In this document: positions 1 to 7,765 of the stretch, in pieces | How positions within the stretch are numbered: the stretch's first letter is position 1 | How the letters are laid out: each line of letters starts with the position of its first letter | Assembly: GCA_938004015.1 (NCBI GenBank) | Contig: CALKWU010000138.1 | Span: 1 to 25,333, forward strand | Direction: 5' to 3' | Origin: an uncultured Oceanobacillus sp. | GTDB lineage: Bacteria; Bacillota; Bacilli; Bacillales; Amphibacillaceae | DNA length: 25,333 nucleotides | Translations under genes and position numbers: made by a program | Notes under the pieces: model-generated | Told to the model about the DNA's origin: nothing | What the model saw: only the letters and a program-made list of their open reading frames with translations | Databases searched by the model: none

Positions 1-140
1 TCCGGTACTTTCAACTTCGCTTTCACCGTTTTGCTTCCTTTTGGCGGAATCGTCCATTTTTCTTCTTCCAACTGGACGAGTTCAGTGACTGGTTCTTCTA
101 GACTCGGATCTGTTTCCTCTTGCTCTTCATAAACGATCAT
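1..140 (-). CDS. Frameshifted continuation of the Ig-like surface protein (partial, runs off the window)
   Basis: On the minus strand this stretch is fully open in the frame one base away from the gene ending at 127. It reads from MIVYEEQEETDPS at 138-140 downward to KTVKAKLKVP at the window edge. No ribosome binding site precedes the ATG at 138-140, so an independent gene is unlikely. The acidic linker and the WTIPPKGSK-like segment are similar in character to the upstream surface protein, so I read it as the rest of that gene after a one-base shift. The product is cut by the window end. It could instead reflect a sequencing error. Confidence 0.5.
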   Translation of the reverse strand, partial: MIVYEEQEETDPSLEEPVTELVQLEEEKWTIPPKGSKTVKAKLKVP

Positions 141-1740
141 CCCGTTGCTGTTCGTTGAAGCGGATCCGTACCGTACCGGGTTCGATCTTCGTCGTCGAGA
201 ATTCAATGTTTTCCGGAACTGATGTGAATGAGATTGTAGCCTCTTTCACAATTGTCGTTGTTGGTCGACTAACATTCCCCGCTTCATCGATTAAGACAAC
301 GGATATAACGGTTCCCGGAAGTTGCGCTGGAATATCTACTGAAAATCGTCCTTCACCACATGTTTGTCCAAAAAAATCCTTTCCTTCAATCGTCACGACG
401 ACAGTACAAAACTCTTCTCCCCTTCCGGTAACGACTGTATCATTACTGTACACTTCATCAACGATAGGTGGTTCCGGAGGGGTCGCGTCCGGCGGTTCTT
501 CAACGACCGCTGTTGTTTCTTCACTTTCGATACCATCATCATTGACAATGACAGCACGAATCTCTGTTCCTGCCTGTTGATTCGGGATGGATACTGCAAA
601 ATTCCCATTGCTGTCAACGAAATCCGAATATTGTTCTTCCCCGATTTTCACAATGATTGTACTGGACGGCTCACCGGAACCGGTTACGATGGAATCGGTC
701 GTATAAATCGGTTCATCCAATATCGGAGCATCTGGGATTTTCGGAGCAGGTAGTTTTGTCCTTGCATAATCTTCAGCAAAAAGCGACAAATCCACCAGTT
801 TTCTCGTAGCATCTGCAATGAACAAATATTCTCCATCCGGGGTTGGAGGCAGACGGTCCAATTCGATAGTCAATGTGAAAATGTAATTGGTACGGGAAAG
901 CAGGTTCAATGAAAGCAAGTTTTTAAAATTCATATACACTTGACTGCCGCCAACTTCTATATCCGCTGGTGAAAATGATCCGCGATTTCTTAAGATGGGG
1001 ATGAGAAGACCGACTGCAGGAACATCGTACGTTGCGTTTACAATCGTCATCTCATCCGCAATTTCCCTCGGTAAATGAAAGATGATGTAAGAGTTCTCCA
1101 ATAAGGCTACATTAATTAGCCCTTCACCCTCATACACCATGTGGATTCGCTGCTTTCCATTTCCACTTTGTCTAATGTCGATATCCAAGGTTGCGTTGTT
1201 AAGCAACCTGATACGAAGCAAACCTGTTGGCATAATTGAAGATTCTTGTAAATCCGTTCCAGATGGTTCCTCCTGATTCATCGGATGTTTGTTTTTAGGT
1301 GAATCAAACAATTCGGGACCAACAGCTACCACTTCTTGGTGATTTCTTTCTTCCGTATTTGCATTACCGGACTCTATTTCAAATGTTCCATTGATGCCTT
1401 CGTTGCTTTCTTGACGTTCTTCAGCATCCGGCCGACGAGTATCGTCTTTTTTTCTAGTCGTATTTTTTTCGATTTCCTCCTTTCCTGTCGTGTTTCCGCC
1501 CTCGGATGAAAGCGCATTCTTTTCTTCCGTCATCATTTCCTCTTCAGTCATCTGATGATCTGCGTTTTCATCCACTCGTTCCACTTCATGTTGTTCATTT
1601 TTGTTTGGAAATGATTGTTCAAATTCATTTTTTGGCGTATCAAGATAAAACGAAGCCGGCTCTGCGTGAATGTTAATGGAAGTGAATAAGAGCAAAAAAA
1701 TCAGGAGATAAAGACTGACCTTCGTTGTTCTATGCTTCAT
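127..1740 (-). CDS. Secreted surface protein with two bacterial Ig-like repeats, probably frameshifted near its 3' end
   Basis: As read, the product has 537 residues. A signal peptide is visible (residues 1-26, MKHRTTK then a hydrophobic run ending near INIHA). Residues 35-170 are a low-complexity, Glu/Asn-rich linker. Residues 171-325 form a beta-rich domain (LLRIRLLNNATLDIDI onward) of no family I can name. Two tandem repeats of Big_6/Ig-like character follow at about 335-412 and 423-500, each with a D(S/T)xVTGxGE-type start and an A/D-x-DDG or DEAGN turn. The second repeat carries Cys445 and Cys461. The last seven residues, QQRDDRL, look like out-of-frame sequence, and the neighbouring frame stays open to the window edge. 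The ATG at 1738-1740 follows GAGGGA at a usable distance. A cell-surface or adhesin-like role is inference; no LPXTG anchor can be seen because the end is missing. Confidence 0.75.
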   Translation of the reverse strand: MKHRTTKVSLYLLIFLLLFTSINIHAEPASFYLDTPKNEFEQSFPNKNEQHEVERVDENADHQMTEEEMMTEEKNALSSEGGNTTGKEEIEKNTTRKKDDTRRPDAEERQESNEGINGTFEIESGNANTEERNHQEVVAVGPELFDSPKNKHPMNQEEPSGTDLQESSIMPTGLLRIRLLNNATLDIDIRQSGNGKQRIHMVYEGEGLINVALLENSYIIFHLPREIADEMTIVNATYDVPAVGLLIPILRNRGSFSPADIEVGGSQVYMNFKNLLSLNLLSRTNYIFTLTIELDRLPPTPDGEYLFIADATRKLVDLSLFAEDYARTKLPAPKIPDAPILDEPIYTTDSIVTGSGEPSSTIIVKIGEEQYSDFVDSNGNFAVSIPNQQAGTEIRAVIVNDDGIESEETTAVVEEPPDATPPEPPIVDEVYSNDTVVTGRGEEFCTVVVTIEGKDFFGQTCGEGRFSVDIPAQLPGTVISVVLIDEAGNVSRPTTTIVKEATISFTSVPENIEFSTTKIEPGTVRIRFNEQQRDDRL

Positions 1741-1890
1741 GTGACTTCCCTCACATATTCTCTATTCACTTTCATGATAACATATAATTCATGTCTATTT
1801 TACGAAATATATTCGAAAGTTCTATGTCTTTGTACCTATATTTATTAAGGAAATATATAGTACAGTGTGATTTCATATGCTTGGATTGGA

Positions 1891-1937
1891 AATCGAAAAA
1901 CACCGCCAAAAGCTTGCTATGGCGGTGTTTCTCGATT
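1891..1937 (-). terminator. Strong hairpin with U-run, second terminator beyond sufB
   Basis: Arms 1891-1907 and 1921-1937 pair over 17 bases with one mismatch (core CACCGCC / GGCGGTG) around a 13-base loop. On the minus strand the GC-rich arm is followed by TTTTT, as in an intrinsic terminator. It may serve the decayed sufB-like segment just upstream on that strand, or protect the surface-protein gene from read-through. Confidence 0.7.
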
Positions 1938-2068
1938 TATCGGATGGTATCTTCCATTCCGAAACTAATCAACTTGTATTAGTTGTTGCCCCAATTGGAT
2001 ATAGCTTCAAATCCTAAAACTGAATCAATGATTTGCCAGGAAAGTAACCTTGCAGTGATAGTTACCAT
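1937..2068 (-). pseudogene. Possible decayed 3' end of a second sufB-like gene
   Basis: On the minus strand 1937-1978 reads YKLISFGMEDTIR-stop. This matches the SufB end NRLISFEMEGSIG-stop in 7 of 13 positions. Directly upstream and in the same frame, separated by one TAA at 1979-1981, is a 29-codon open stretch starting with ATG at 2066-2068 (MVTITARLLSWQ onward). It has a GGAG four bases before the start and weak further resemblance to SufB. I see two options: a stop-containing relic of a diverged sufB copy, or a chance likeness beside an unrelated 29-residue ORF. The relic is followed at once by a terminator hairpin, as a real gene end would be. Confidence 0.35.
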
Positions 2069-2104
2069 AAATCTCCAATTTAAACATTCATCAAGCATTC
2101 TTAG

Positions 2105-2150
2105 ACAAAAAACCCTTACTACAAACGATGATCCGTTTGTAGTAAGGGTT
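2105..2150 (-). terminator. Terminator of the suf operon
   Basis: A perfect 17-base-pair stem, 2111-2127 with 2134-2150, closes a six-base loop. On the minus strand it is followed by TTTTTT. It starts 14 bases after the sufB stop. Confidence 0.93.
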
Positions 2151-2164
2151 ACGCTGTTTGCTTA

Positions 2165-3562
2165 TTAACCGATAGATCCTTCCATTTCGAAGGAAATTAA
2201 TCTGTTCATTTCCACCGCATATTCCATTGGAAGTTCTTTTGTGAATGGCTCGATGAAGCCCATGACGATCATTTCTGTCGCTTCGATTTCATCCAAGCCG
2301 CGGCTCATGAGATAGAACAGTTGCTCTTCGGACACTTTCGATACTTTCGCTTCGTGTTCAAGCGAAATGTTATCGTTCAAGATTTCATTATATGGAATCG
2401 TGTCTGAAGTAGATTCGTTATCCATAATCAATGTATCACATTCGATGTTAGCCCGTGCTCCATCCGCTTTCCGGCCGAAGTGGACAAGTCCAAGATAGGA
2501 AACTTTTCCACCATTCCGGGAAATGGATTTGGACACGATTGTCGAAGAAGTGTTCGGTGCCAAGTGATGCATTTTTGCACCGGCATGTTGCAATTGTCCT
2601 TTGCCGGCCAAGGCGATGGATAGCGTGTTTCCTCTTGCACCTTCTCCTTTCAACAAAATGGATGGATATTTCATCGTCAATTTGGAACCGAGGTTTCCGT
2701 CAATCCATTCCATCGTTCCGTTTTCAGCGACGGTCGCACGTTTAGTCACAAGATTGTATACGTTGTTCGACCAGTTTTGAATGGTCGTGTAACGACAATA
2801 AGCATCTTTTTTGACGATGATTTCCACAACAGCACTATGGAGGGATGCTGTAGAATAAATCGGTGCTGTACAACCTTCCACATAGTGGACGGACGCACCT
2901 TCGTCTACAATAATCAATGTCCGTTCGAATTGTCCCATGTTTTCCGTGTTGATCCGGAAGTATGCCTGGAGCGGCGTAGTAGCTTTCACTCCTTTTGGAA
3001 CGTAAATGAACGAACCACCTGACCAAACAGCTGAATTCAATGCTGCGAATTTGTTGTCGGAATACGGAACGACCGTACCGAAATACTCTTTAAACAAATC
3101 TTCATGTTCTTGCAAAGCGGTGTCCGTGTCTTTGAAGATGATCCCCATTTCTTTCAAGTCTTCTTTCAAGCTTTGGTATACAACTTCGGATTCGTATTGG
3201 GCAGAAACACCTGCAAGATATTTTTGCTCTGCTTCAGGGATTCCAAGCCGGTCAAATGTCTGTTTGATTTCTTCCGGAACTTCATCCCAAGATCTTCCTT
3301 GCTTTTCGGAAGGCTTGACGTAATAAATGATCTCGTCAAAATCCAATCCGGACAAATCTCCACCCCATTGCGGCATCGGACGGGCATAAAAATGCTCCAA
3401 TGCTTTCAGGCGATAATCCAACATCCATTGTGGCTCGTTTTTCATCTCGGAAATTTTCTCCACGACTTCCCGTGTCAGTCCTCTTTCAGTACGGAATACC
3501 GATACGTCTTTATCACGGAAACCATATCTATATTCACCTATTTCAGGCATATTTTTTGCCAT
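2165..3562 (-). CDS. sufB: Fe-S cluster assembly scaffold protein SufB
   Basis: SufB is the scaffold subunit of the cytosolic SufBCD complex, on which Fe-S clusters are built from sulfur delivered by SufS/SufU. The 465-residue product has the usual Bacillus length and the family's right-handed beta-helix core. Visible marks are GGSFIYVPKGVK (182-193), the QNWSNNVYNLVTKRA segment (262-276), Cys375 in NIECDTLIM, and the C-terminal EHEAKVSKVSEEQLFYLMSRG. In the E. coli family the equivalents of the conserved Cys and Glu in these last segments are needed for cluster assembly. The start has an excellent GGAGG site. It is the last gene of the operon, 40 bases after sufU, and ends at a strong terminator. 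Confidence 0.97.
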   Translation of the reverse strand: MAKNMPEIGEYRYGFRDKDVSVFRTERGLTREVVEKISEMKNEPQWMLDYRLKALEHFYARPMPQWGGDLSGLDFDEIIYYVKPSEKQGRSWDEVPEEIKQTFDRLGIPEAEQKYLAGVSAQYESEVVYQSLKEDLKEMGIIFKDTDTALQEHEDLFKEYFGTVVPYSDNKFAALNSAVWSGGSFIYVPKGVKATTPLQAYFRINTENMGQFERTLIIVDEGASVHYVEGCTAPIYSTASLHSAVVEIIVKKDAYCRYTTIQNWSNNVYNLVTKRATVAENGTMEWIDGNLGSKLTMKYPSILLKGEGARGNTLSIALAGKGQLQHAGAKMHHLAPNTSSTIVSKSISRNGGKVSYLGLVHFGRKADGARANIECDTLIMDNESTSDTIPYNEILNDNISLEHEAKVSKVSEEQLFYLMSRGLDEIEATEMIVMGFIEPFTKELPMEYAVEMNRLISFEMEGSIG

Positions 3563-3602
3563 GAATGATAACCTCCTTCAGGTATTTCAAAATCCAATTG
3601 CT

Positions 3603-4040
3603 TTAATCCTCTTGCTTGACTCCTTTTTCCAATGCTTTCCAAGCTAATGTGGCACAACGTATCCGTGCCGGGAATTGGGAAACGCCTTGGAGTGCGATGA
3701 TGTCTCCAAGTGCAAATTCCTTGACATCGATATCTTTCCCTAGCATCATCGCTGAGAATGCTTCAGACATCTGCAAAGCTTTTTCAACCGTTTGCCCTTT
3801 CACCGCTTGGGTCATCATCGATGCTGACGACATGCTGATTGAACAGCCTTCCCCTTCAAAGCGTGCAGATGTCACCACACCATCTTCCAATTTGAGTTGC
3901 AACTGGATGCGATCGCCGCAAGTAGGATTATTCATTTCCACGGTCAATGAATCATTTTCTTCCAATCCTTTATTTCTAGGATTCTTATAATGATCCATAA
4001 TCACTTGTCTGTATAATGTATCTAAGTTATCAAAAGACAT
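3603..4040 (-). CDS. sufU: SufU zinc-dependent sulfurtransferase
   Basis: SufU takes the persulfide sulfur from the cysteine desulfurase SufS and passes it to the SUF scaffold in Gram-positive bacteria. Starting at ATG 4038-4040 gives 145 residues, MSFDNLDTLYRQVI onward. Zinc and sulfur ligands are in place: Cys41 and Asp43 in NPTCGDRI, Cys66 in GEGCSIS, and Cys129 in ARIRCATLAW. The open frame extends to an upstream TTG and GTG, but the AAGGAG site fits the ATG (spacing 10) or GTG (spacing 7). The gene overlaps the end of sufS by 11 bases, which implies translational coupling of these two partners. Confidence 0.96.
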   Translation of the reverse strand: MSFDNLDTLYRQVIMDHYKNPRNKGLEENDSLTVEMNNPTCGDRIQLQLKLEDGVVTSARFEGEGCSISMSSASMMTQAVKGQTVEKALQMSEAFSAMMLGKDIDVKEFALGDIIALQGVSQFPARIRCATLAWKALEKGVKQED

Positions 4041-5250
4041 CACCAAAATACTCCTTCGCTTTCAACAGTCCTTGGGCAAGTCGGTCGATATCCTCTTCTG
4101 TATTGTACAGATAGAAGCTGGCCCTTGCTGTTGCCGTGACATCGAGCCATTTCATGAGAGGCTGGGCACAATGATGCCCGGCACGTACAGCAATTCCTTG
4201 TGCATCCAGGACAGTAGCTGTATCATGCGGATGGATGTCTTTCAAATTGAATGTGACGAGTGCTGCCCGTTCTTTCGGGCCGTATATGGTGATACCGTCG
4301 ATTTCACCCAATTTTTCCATCGCATAATCCGCCAATTTTTTCTCATGTTTTAAAATATTGTCCAATCCCACTTCATTCAAAAAATCGATGGCAGCTCCCA
4401 ACCCGATGGCACCGGCGATGACCGGGGTTCCTCCTTCGAATTTCCACGGAAGTTCTTTCCAAGTGGAATCATAGAGTTCAACAAAATCAATCATTTCACC
4501 GCCGAACTCCACCGGTTCCATGTTTTCCAACAATTCCCGTTTCCCATATAAGACACCGATTCCTGTCGGAGCCAACATTTTATGTCCGGAAAATGCATAA
4601 AAATCGACATCCGAGTCTTGCACATCGACTTTCATATGTGGAGCACCTTGCGCCCCGTCGACGACAATGACCGCTCCGTTTTCATGGGCGATTTTGGCGA
4701 TTTCTTTAATCGGGTTGATTGTGCCAAGCACATTCGAAACGTGGGTGATTGCGACAATCTTCGTCTTTGTTGAGACGGTCTTTTTCACATCTTCCAACGA
4801 TAAGGTGCCGTCTTCCTGTAACGGTAAATAGGTCAATGTCGCACCTGTTGCTTTTGCAGCTTGTTGCCAAGGAATAATGTTGCTATGATGTTCCATTGGC
4901 GTAATGACGATTTCATCACCTTCGCCCAAATTGGCACGTGCATAGCTCCATGCAACGATGTTGAGGGATGTGGTTGTGCCTCGTGTGAAAATGATTTCCG
5001 CGGTGCTGTTTGCGTTGATGAACGCTCTGACCTTCTCCCGGGCACCTTCATACTGATCAGTTGCACGGTTTCCGAGCGTATGCACCCCGCGATGGACGTT
5101 GGAGTTCGTATCCTTGTAATACTTTTCCACCGTTTCGATGACGGAAATCGGCTTCTGTGATGTTGCTGATGAATCCAAATAGACGAGAGGGTGGCCATTC
5201 ACCTCTTGATCGAGTATCGGAAACTGTTCCCTAATGGCTTTGACATCCAT
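4030..5250 (-). CDS. sufS: Cysteine desulfurase SufS
   Basis: This is a PLP-dependent group II cysteine desulfurase that removes sulfur from L-cysteine as an enzyme-bound persulfide and leaves alanine. The 406-residue protein carries the PLP lysine Lys224 in SGHKMLAPTG, His121 in MEHHSN, and the persulfide cysteine Cys361 in RAGHHCAQP; both key positions match those I recall for B. subtilis SufS. The ATG shares one base with the sufD stop (TAATG), and the 3' end overlaps sufU, so the sulfur donor and its acceptor are made together. Confidence 0.97.
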   Translation of the reverse strand: MDVKAIREQFPILDQEVNGHPLVYLDSSATSQKPISVIETVEKYYKDTNSNVHRGVHTLGNRATDQYEGAREKVRAFINANSTAEIIFTRGTTTSLNIVAWSYARANLGEGDEIVITPMEHHSNIIPWQQAAKATGATLTYLPLQEDGTLSLEDVKKTVSTKTKIVAITHVSNVLGTINPIKEIAKIAHENGAVIVVDGAQGAPHMKVDVQDSDVDFYAFSGHKMLAPTGIGVLYGKRELLENMEPVEFGGEMIDFVELYDSTWKELPWKFEGGTPVIAGAIGLGAAIDFLNEVGLDNILKHEKKLADYAMEKLGEIDGITIYGPKERAALVTFNLKDIHPHDTATVLDAQGIAVRAGHHCAQPLMKWLDVTATARASFYLYNTEEDIDRLAQGLLKAKEYFGDVF

Positions 5251-6563
5251 TAGTTTACTTTCCTTTCAATAACTTGCTTCAATTGCTCCTTCACCGATTC
5301 GATCGGAAGTTGGGAAACAACCGGATCCAAAAATCCATGAATCAACAAACGTCTTGCTTCTTCTTCCGGAATACCACGGCTCTTCAAGTAATACATTTGC
5401 ACTGGATCTACCCGTCCGACGGAAGCAGCGTGACCTGCTGTAACGTCATCTTCATCAATGAGCAGAATCGGGTTCGCATCACCGCGGGCTCTTTCACTGA
5501 GCATCAATACACGGGATTCTTGTTCCGAATTCGATTTCGTACCGCCATGCTCGATTTTTCCGATCGCATTGAAAATCGCGGTGGAAGCTTCGGTCATGAC
5601 ACCACGTTGCAAAATAAAGCCATCGGTATGTTTACCATAGTGATGCAATGTCGTGGTAAAGTTTTGTGTTTGGTTGCCACGACCGACAGATACAGCTTTC
5701 GCTTGGGACGTCGAATTGTCTCCAACTAAGCGGGTTGTATTATCTGAAATGGTATTTCCGTCATTCATTTGTCCTAAAGCCCAATCGATTGTCGCATCAC
5801 GGCCGGCGATTCCACGACGGTTGACATAGGTTGTCGTAGCTGCCGCAAAGTTATCCACTGCACCGTATGCGATTTTCGCGCCGTCAAGGGCATACACTTC
5901 AGAAATCACATTCGCCACAGTTTCATTCTCATCATTATGGGAGATGTAGTTTTCCACATAAGTCAGTGAACTGTTTTTATCTGCAACGATGAGGACATGG
6001 TTCACTAATGTGATTTCCGCATCTTCTTGCCAGAAAATCGTTTGGATTGGTGTATCAATTTGCACGTTTTCCGGTATATATAGGAAAACTCCGCCATTCA
6101 CCAATGCAGCATGGAGTGCAGTCAACTTATGTTCATCGACACTCACTCCATCCTCGGTCATGAAATACTTTTTCACCAAATCACCATGCTCACGAACTGC
6201 CGTGAAGAGATCGGTGAAAATGACACCTTTTTCTTTCAAATCATCGCTCAACGCTTGATAAGCGACAGAGTGGTTACGTTGAATAATCAAGTTTTCCGGT
6301 GCTTTTTCCGCATCAAAATACTCTTGCAACACTTCCGGCAAATCTTTGATATTGGAAACTGCATCACCAGTTTTGTAGTCATGGTTGAAATCGGTGAAAT
6401 TCCAATTTCTGATTGTCGTTTTATCAGGCTTCGGCATTTCCAGCGTTTCAGCCCTTTCTATCGCATCCAGACGGATTTCACGCATCCAGTCCGGTTCGTT
6501 CCGATCTTTTGAAAACTGTTCAATATAAGCTTTGTCAAAGGATAGCTTCGTTCCTACAGTCAA
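5250..6563 (-). CDS. sufD: SufBCD complex subunit SufD
   Basis: SufD pairs with SufB and the ATPase SufC in the Fe-S scaffold complex and is linked to iron acquisition there. The 437-residue product shows the SufB/SufD beta-helix core, including VFLYIPENVQIDTPIQ, and the C-terminal EDDVTAGHAASVGRVDPVQ, where the His corresponds to the conserved SufD histidine, then YYLKSRGIPEEEA. The start is TTG at 6561-6563, eight bases after AGGAGG; no ATG fits better. It lies 18 bases after sufC. Confidence 0.96.
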   Translation of the reverse strand: MTVGTKLSFDKAYIEQFSKDRNEPDWMREIRLDAIERAETLEMPKPDKTTIRNWNFTDFNHDYKTGDAVSNIKDLPEVLQEYFDAEKAPENLIIQRNHSVAYQALSDDLKEKGVIFTDLFTAVREHGDLVKKYFMTEDGVSVDEHKLTALHAALVNGGVFLYIPENVQIDTPIQTIFWQEDAEITLVNHVLIVADKNSSLTYVENYISHNDENETVANVISEVYALDGAKIAYGAVDNFAAATTTYVNRRGIAGRDATIDWALGQMNDGNTISDNTTRLVGDNSTSQAKAVSVGRGNQTQNFTTTLHHYGKHTDGFILQRGVMTEASTAIFNAIGKIEHGGTKSNSEQESRVLMLSERARGDANPILLIDEDDVTAGHAASVGRVDPVQMYYLKSRGIPEEEARRLLIHGFLDPVVSQLPIESVKEQLKQVIERKVN

Positions 6564-6581
6564 TGTTACTCCTCCTAACGT

Positions 6582-7367
6582 TTAAGCATTTTGTCCGACG
6601 GTTTCGTCTTCGATACCAAGTTCCTCTTTGATCCATTCATAGCCTTCCGCTTCTAAGCGTTTAGCCAATTCCGGACCACCAGATTTCACAATACGTCCTT
6701 GCATCATGACATGAACAAAATCTGGTTCGATATAGTTCAATAAACGTTGGTAGTGAGTAATAATCAATGTTCCAAATTTATCATCACGCATTTTATTGAT
6801 TGCTTTTGCAACTATTTTCAATGCGTCGATATCCAGTCCGGAGTCGATTTCATCCAAAATGGCAATTTCCGGTTTCAACATCAACAACTGGAGAATTTCG
6901 TTACGTTTTTTCTCACCGCCGGAAAACCCTTCGTTCAAGTAACGGGTCGCCATGCTTTTATCGATTTCGAGCAAATCTAGTGCTTCGTCAAGTTCTTTGA
7001 TGAACTCCATCAACGGGATTTCATCGCCTTCTTCACGATGGGCGTTGATTGCACTACGAAGGAAATCGGAAGTAGTTACTCCACTGACTTCACTAGGGTA
7101 TTGCATTGCAAGGAACAATCCTGCCCGGGCGCGTTCATCCACTTCCATTTCCAGTACGTCTTCACCGTTAAGTGTGACGCTTCCCTCTGTTATTTCATAA
7201 AGGGGATGTCCCATGATCGCAGATGCCAATGTGGATTTACCTGTTCCGTTCGGTCCCATCACTGCATGGAACTCTCCGCCTTTGATTGTCAGGTCGACAC
7301 CTTTCAATATTTCTGTATCTTCAATCGAAACATGAAGATTTTTGATTTCTAATACTGATCCTGCCAT
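6582..7367 (-). CDS. sufC: SUF system ATPase SufC
   Basis: SufC is the ABC-type ATPase that binds SufB and SufD and drives the conformational change of the scaffold; it is cytosolic, not a transporter. From ATG 7365-7367 the product is 261 residues with Walker A GPNGTGKST (38-46), Q-loop QYPSEVSG, signature FSGGEKKR (148-155) and Walker B AILDEIDSGLD. A GGAGG at 7376-7380 supports this start over the MHLEVLI extension. It is the first gene of the operon, with about 400 bases of regulatory DNA upstream. Confidence 0.97.
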   Translation of the reverse strand: MAGSVLEIKNLHVSIEDTEILKGVDLTIKGGEFHAVMGPNGTGKSTLASAIMGHPLYEITEGSVTLNGEDVLEMEVDERARAGLFLAMQYPSEVSGVTTSDFLRSAINAHREEGDEIPLMEFIKELDEALDLLEIDKSMATRYLNEGFSGGEKKRNEILQLLMLKPEIAILDEIDSGLDIDALKIVAKAINKMRDDKFGTLIITHYQRLLNYIEPDFVHVMMQGRIVKSGGPELAKRLEAEGYEWIKEELGIEDETVGQNA

Positions 7368-7443
7368 TATCAATACCTCCAAATGCATTTTCTTGTTTTT
7401 TCAGAATGAATTCGATATTCATTCTCAATCTATTCTCATTACA

Positions 7444-7472
7444 ATCTTAAAGCATTTCAAAATAATTATCAA
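7444..7472 (-). promoter_or_regulatory. Candidate suf promoter with overlapping Fur box
   Basis: On the minus strand TTGATA (7467-7472) and TAAGAT (7444-7449) are 17 bases apart, a plausible sigma-A promoter. The 15 bases at 7457-7471, TGATAATTATTTTGA, match the 7-1-7 Fur consensus TGATAATNATTATCA at all but two positions and cover the -35 region. Further inverted GAATGAAT/ATTCATTC motifs lie at about 7405-7425, between promoter and gene. Iron control is inference. Confidence 0.5.
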
Positions 7473-7603
7473 CCTATTCGAATCTCTTGACTCCCGAGTA
7501 TTTGAAAACGATTCAACGCTTAACTGTCAAAGGTTCCTTCATTTGTGTCAATCCACAATATCCGCAAACGATCCCCCTTTATTCATTCCATACTTATAAA
7601 CAG

Positions 7604-7632
7604 AAAAACAGCATGATCACGATCATCCTGTT
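7604..7632 (-). terminator. Terminator-like hairpin between metQ and sufC
   Basis: On the minus strand AACAG-G-ATGATC pairs with GATCAT-G-CTGTT around a two-base loop with one internal mismatch, then TTTT. It is the second hairpin after metQ and would stop read-through into suf. Two TATAAT motifs lie just before it (7640-7665) without convincing -35 boxes. Confidence 0.6.
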
Positions 7633-7705
7633 TCTTCCATTATACAGCACTATTATACACTATTTTTCATTCTCAATTAAGCGATAAGAATGAGATTTAA
7701 TTCGT

Positions 7706-7751
7706 TATTAATAAGAAAAGAAGCACAAACATCCAGCTCATGCTTCTTTTC
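7706..7751 (-). terminator. Terminator of the metNPQ operon
   Basis: The arms GAAAAGAAGCA (7715-7725) and TGCTTCTTTTC (7741-7751) form an 11-base-pair stem with a 15-base loop, starting 15 bases after the metQ stop. The minus-strand exit is T-rich (TTCTTTTCTTATT). Confidence 0.75.
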
Positions 7752-7765
7752 CATTTATCCGTCGA

